A DNA stretch of 64,000 nt, taken from NCBI GenBank assembly GCA_000824845.1, contig CCNC01000046.1, positions 124,001-188,000 of the forward strand, written 5' to 3'. The notes below the pieces were generated by a model. That model did not search any database, was not told the DNA's origin, and worked only from the letters and a program-made list of their open reading frames with translations. Both the position numbers and the translations under genes were made by a program. The DNA comes from Mesorhizobium sp. ORS 3359 (lineage in GTDB: Bacteria; Pseudomonadota; Alphaproteobacteria; Rhizobiales; Rhizobiaceae). This document shows, in pieces, positions 60,471-64,000 of this stretch. Within the stretch, counting starts at the first letter, position 1. The number at the start of each line of letters is the position of its first letter.

Positions 60471-61355
60471 TCAAGAGCCCGAACGGCTGACGCGCACGAC
60501 CCTGACGTCCACGTCGAGCGTCCGAAGATTGGTGAGGTGAGCCTGATCGATGCCGTCGTCCGTAATGATCTGGTGGACATCGGCCAGACGGCAGATGGTG
60601 CAGAAATTGGGGGCGGTGAACTTCGAATGGTCGGCGAGGACGACGACGCGCCGCGCCGCGGCAATCATCGCCTGCTTCATTGCCGCAACCTCAAGCGAGG
60701 TCTCCGTGAGCATGTCTCCGGTGATGGCATGAGTCCCCAGAATGGCCACGTCGGCGTGAATGGTCCGCAGGAAATTCTCGCCAGGCTGGCCGATCAGAGT
60801 CAGCGAACCAGGTTTGCAAGTACCTCCGGGCATCACGAGACGTATTTCCGGCACGGCTGCCAGGATCTGCGCGATCGCAAGGCTGTTGGTGACGGCCGTG
60901 AGAGGGATAGGCGCGGCAGCGATCGCGCGGGCGACTTCCAGAACGGTCGTGCTCGCGTCGAAAATGACGCTCTGGCCGGCTCGAAGTTCCGACATCATGG
61001 CGGCGCCTATGGCCGCCTTCTCAGCCCTGGCGAATTGCGCCGCGGTGGCGAGATCCGGCTCGAAGGTGGCCAACTCCGTGCGTTGCAGCATCGCCCCCCC
61101 ATGCGTTCGCTCCAACGCACCTTGCCTTTCAAGCGTCTCTAGGTCGCGCCGGATCGTCGAAGGTGATGCGCCGATGAGATCGATGAGTTCCTGAACGCCG
61201 ACCGCTCCTTCCCGTTTAAGGCATTCGAGGATGAAGGCGTGACGCTTGGCGGGAATGAGGTCGACCCGACCGCGGCCGCTGTCGTCTTCCCATGACCCGG
61301 CGGGCACGGCGGGCGCTATGTCCGCCACCGACGATTTTCGGACGTTCCTTGCCAC
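60471..61355 (-). CDS. DeoR-family transcriptional regulator
   Basis: This regulator of about 294 residues has a DeoR helix-turn-helix (ELIDLIGASPSTIRRDLETL) and a phosphosugar-sensing domain (SVIFDASTTVLEVARAI, TAVTNSLAIAQIL, MPGGTCKPGSLTLIG, DVAILGTHAI). Typical DeoR proteins have 250-260 residues, and here about 35 extra residues precede the DNA-binding domain. GTG at 61355 is chosen for GGAG nine bases upstream. It leads the minus-strand C4-acid operon and faces importer 6 across 271 bases. A phosphorylated tetronate is a plausible effector. Confidence 0.88.
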   Translation of the reverse strand: MARNVRKSSVADIAPAVPAGSWEDDSGRGRVDLIPAKRHAFILECLKREGAVGVQELIDLIGASPSTIRRDLETLERQGALERTHGGAMLQRTELATFEPDLATAAQFARAEKAAIGAAMMSELRAGQSVIFDASTTVLEVARAIAAAPIPLTAVTNSLAIAQILAAVPEIRLVMPGGTCKPGSLTLIGQPGENFLRTIHADVAILGTHAITGDMLTETSLEVAAMKQAMIAAARRVVVLADHSKFTAPNFCTICRLADVHQIITDDGIDQAHLTNLRTLDVDVRVVRVSRSGS

Positions 61356-61477
61356 GTTCGCATCTCCGCATGAATCACTGCGCGCCGAGGATCGCGATAC
61401 CACGAATCCCCCAAGCTAGCCCAATGATTTGTCACCCTGATGAGCGAATGGCTACTATTTTTGGTTGTCCTAGAATT

Positions 61478-61565
61478 ATTTTGACTGATTTTGACCGTAT
61501 GTGGTAATCAAACTTCGTCAACTGTCGCCACCAGAGGATTGGAAAAGGGCAGTTCTGGTCAAAAT
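61478..61565. promoter_or_regulatory. ATTTTGAC repeats in the DeoR/importer 6 divergent promoter
   Basis: ATTTTGAC at 61478-61485 recurs ten bases later at 61488-61496 (ATTTTGACC), one helical turn apart. An inverted copy, GGTCAAAAT, lies at 61557-61565. DeoR proteins often bind several direct or inverted repeats in such gaps and loop the DNA. The local sequence is A/T-rich, as expected for a promoter. Assignment to this DeoR protein is inference. Confidence 0.55.
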
Positions 61566-61626
61566 CGAGATGAACCAGCAATGCAAAGGGCCTGTGGGCT
61601 GCGTTGCGAACCGGGTTGGAGGAACC

Positions 61627-62694
61627 ATGTTTTTGTTGTCGAGGCTGAAGTCAGCCGTCATCGGCGTCGCTGCCGCGGCCTTCCTGTCAACGACAGCCGT
61701 CGCGGCGGACGGCCCAACAGTCGGCGTAGTGGTGCCGACCTTGGATGCGCAATTCTGGAACAGCTATGTCGCCTTCATGAAGAAGGGAGCGGATGAGCTC
61801 GGCGTGCATCTGGTCGTGCTCAACGCCGACAACAAGCCCGACCAGATGGTCAAGTCGCTTGAGGATCTGGTGGCCCAGAAAGTTGACGGCATCATCTTCA
61901 CTCCCTATTGGGCCACTGCCGCCCGAGGGCTTACGCTGGCGAAGGAAGCCGACATTCCGGTCATATTGACGGACAGCTACCCGGACTTTTCGCCTCAAAC
62001 CGAGCGTTTCCCCAACTACATCGCCTTCATCGGGCCGAGCGATGAAGATGCCGGATACCAAATGGCCAAGACGCTGTTCGCTGCGATCAAGCCCGGGCCG
62101 GATGGCAAAAAAGTGATCGGCGTGGTCAACGGCACCGCTGGCACATCGGTGGCCATTGATCGCCGCAAGGGGCTGGAAGACGCTCTCAAGGAGGCGCCCG
62201 ACGTCCGCGTCGCCGGTGAAGTCGACGGCAATTTCGTCCGTGATACGTCGCAGACGGCTTTTGAATCACTCTTCCAGGGCAATCCTGACATCACGGGCGT
62301 CTGGGCGGCGAATGGGGGGACCGCGACCGGTGTCATGGCGGCTCTCAAGAACCACGGCAAGGCGCCCGGGAAGGACGTCATGGTCGTCGGAATGGATCTA
62401 AACCCTGAGAATGTCGAAGCGGTGAAATCCGGCGACCTGCTTTTCGACATCGGCGGTCACTGGCTTCAGGGCGGCTTCGCGCTTGTAACTCTCTTCGACC
62501 AGATCAAGGGCATTCCCGTGCCGCCCGCCGCCGACAACGTCAAGCTGAAGCTGCTGCCGCTGACCAAGGATCGGGTCGCGCAGTTTGAAAAGGACTTTCC
62601 AGGCGGTGTGCCCACCTATGATTTCCGGCAGCACTCCCGCTTCTACAACAAGGACGCCAAGCCAGCCGTTTTCGAGATGCAATACAGCAACTGA
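61627..62694 (+). CDS. Sugar ABC transporter periplasmic binding protein, importer 6
   Basis: This binding protein of 355 residues has a Sec signal (about residues 4-26) ending in TTAVAADGP. The mature protein starts PTVGVVVPTLDAQFWNSYVA, a classic RbsB opening, and contains AQKVDGIIFTPYWATAARGL. ATG at 61627 follows GGAGG at close spacing. It is divergent from the DeoR gene and followed by a hairpin and then its ATPase. Confidence 0.9.
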   Translation: MFLLSRLKSAVIGVAAAAFLSTTAVAADGPTVGVVVPTLDAQFWNSYVAFMKKGADELGVHLVVLNADNKPDQMVKSLEDLVAQKVDGIIFTPYWATAARGLTLAKEADIPVILTDSYPDFSPQTERFPNYIAFIGPSDEDAGYQMAKTLFAAIKPGPDGKKVIGVVNGTAGTSVAIDRRKGLEDALKEAPDVRVAGEVDGNFVRDTSQTAFESLFQGNPDITGVWAANGGTATGVMAALKNHGKAPGKDVMVVGMDLNPENVEAVKSGDLLFDIGGHWLQGGFALVTLFDQIKGIPVPPAADNVKLKLLPLTKDRVAQFEKDFPGGVPTYDFRQHSRFYNKDAKPAVFEMQYSN

Positions 62695-62710
62695 ACGCAC
62701 TTTCGGCCCT

Positions 62711-62738
62711 GCCTGCCGCCTTACGGTTGCGGGCAGGC
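62711..62738 (+). other. Intercistronic stem GCCTGCC / GGCAGGC
   Basis: GCCTGCC at 62711-62717 pairs perfectly with GGCAGGC at 62732-62738, in the 74-base gap between the binding-protein stop and the ATPase start. No T run follows, so it probably protects the upstream message from 3' decay and lets the binding protein accumulate. Confidence 0.5.
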
Positions 62739-62768
62739 CTCACCCTAGTATTGGACGCGTTCGGTTCA

Positions 62769-64000
62769 TGACGCTTACCGCGAGCAATTTGCATAAGAGC
62801 TACGGCCAGACACGTGCTGTGAATGGCGTCTCGATTGAGCTGCGGCCGGGTACGGTTCACGCCATCGTGGGCGAAAACGGAGCCGGCAAATCGACGAGCC
62901 TGCGCATGCTTGCCGGTGCCGAACGGCCTGATGCCGGCGAAATGACGTTGAATGGCGCAAGATACGCCCCTCCAAGTGTCATCGGGGCGGCGACCCTTGG
63001 CGTGTCGCTCGTCTACCAGGAAATCACGATCAATCGCTCACTGTCCGTTGCGGAGAACATCTTCATCGACCGCCTGCGGATGTTCGCCGGCAGCCTCGGT
63101 TTTATCGACCGCAGACGCATGGAATCGGTAGCGCAGGCGATCCTCGAGCGGATCGGCGCGCAGATATCGGTCTCATCCGATACGGGTCGGCTCAATCTTG
63201 GTGAGCTGAAATGCATCGAGATCGCTCGAGCTCTCTCTACAAGTCCGAAGATTCTCCTTCTAGATGAATCCACCGCCTATCTGGATCATCGCGAGGTTCA
63301 GGCTGTCCTTCGCGTCATCGGTGAGCTCAAGGGGCAGGGGATGACGATAGCCTTCGTTTCCCATCACCTCGACGAGGTGCTTGCCGTCGCGCAAGAACTG
63401 ACGATTCTCAAAGATGGGCAATTTGTCGGGACGTATCGCACGAGCGAGATTGCGCCGCGTGAAATTCATCACCGCATGGTGGGGCGCGAGCTTGCGAAAA
63501 GCATCTATCCGCCGCGGCCGGCGAAAGATCCGGGCAAGACGGCGCGGGGCCCCATCGTTCTTGAAGTCAGCGACGTTGCGGTTGGGCGCGAGCTCAACAA
63601 CATCAGCCTGGATGTTCGCGCCGGCGAAATTCTTGGCCTTGCCGGATTGAAAGGCGCCGGCGCCAAAGCGCTGTTTGCGGCCATTTGCGGCGACTTGCCT
63701 TTGCGCCATGGCTCCATGAAGCTCGCGGGCGGTTCATACGCGCCGTCGAGCCCGACTTTCGCCTGGCGACAGGGCGTCGCTCATCTGCCGGGCGACCGCA
63801 ACAATGAAGGTCTGATTGCCGAGTTCAGCGTACTCGACAATCTGGTGATGGCCCGCCCACCGCGCCATGGGCCGGTCTTCGATCGCGCCGCTGCAATCAC
63901 CATCGCGGGCGATCTCGTCGCCCAGATCGGCATCAAGGTGCAAAGCGTCGATGCGTCCTGTCGTTCGCTCTCGGGAGGCAATCTGCAAAAGGTGGTGATC
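62769..64000 (+). CDS. Sugar ABC transporter ATPase (RbsA-like), importer 6, cut by window end
   Basis: This fused ATPase runs off the window after about 410 codons. Domain 1 has Walker A GENGAGKSTSLRML, Q-loop VYQEITI, a degenerate signature (LNLGELKCIEIARAL) and Walker B LLLDESTAYLD, where Ser replaces the usual Pro. Domain 2 has a degenerate Walker A (GLKGAGAKAL), then GVAHLPGDRNNEGLI and the signature LSGGNLQKVVI at the window edge. ATG at 62769 starts the conserved fold. At least one permease gene should follow outside. Confidence 0.9.

Noticed and set aside
1..64000. CRISPR arrays, transposases, integrases, rRNA and tRNA genes.
   Set aside because: No regularly spaced repeats, mobile-element proteins or RNA-gene signatures were found by reading; a covariance-model scan would be needed to exclude small RNAs.

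Overview
The window is GC-rich alphaproteobacterial chromosome, almost certainly from a Mesorhizobium or a close relative in the Rhizobiales. Support comes from a DUF680-type small secreted protein (a family described almost only from Mesorhizobium), a DUF1127 protein, several class III cyclases, NodS/NodB-like domains, and dense ABC importers with ATGA/GTGA stop-start overlaps. No rRNA, tRNA, CRISPR array, insertion sequence or phage gene was seen.

Region 1 (1-16.5 kb). Three class III nucleotide cyclases with different architectures lie near a complete Yej/Opp-like peptide importer (953-6928). Around them are a small SAM methyltransferase, an internally duplicated membrane protein, a GNAT acetyltransferase, an unrecognised 461-residue protein and a peroxiredoxin-like protein.

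Region 2 (16.5-28 kb). A 975-residue protein joins a family 2 glycosyltransferase, a NodS-like methyltransferase and a NodB-like deacetylase. Then comes about 1.1 kb of decayed DNA with a frameshifted ROK regulator remnant, a group of small stress-type genes, a LysR/TauE pair, and a LysR/HlyD/MFS efflux unit followed by a carboxymuconolactone decarboxylase-like gene.

Region 3 (28-46.5 kb). This is a catabolic block: GMC oxidoreductase, RbsABC-type importer, glyoxalase I, FAD-linked D-2-hydroxyacid (D-lactate type) dehydrogenase, two FadR-type regulators, a HIBADH-family reductase, aldo/keto reductase, fuconolactonase-like lactonase and a Liv-type importer. One palindrome, TTGT-N3-ACAA preceded by GGG, occurs at four promoters in this block. 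It probably makes the block a single FadR-type regulon.

Region 4 (46.7-64 kb). Twelve minus-strand genes run from a DeoR regulator through a DUF1537 four-carbon acid-sugar kinase, a PdxA2-like dehydrogenase, an AldA-like aldehyde dehydrogenase and two complete sugar ABC importers to a D-tartrate dehydratase. A third sugar importer diverges from the DeoR gene and leaves the window. The likely role is uptake and breakdown of C4 sugar acids: tetronate to tetronate 4-phosphate to DHAP and CO2, and D-tartrate to oxaloacetate. The substrates are inferred, not shown.
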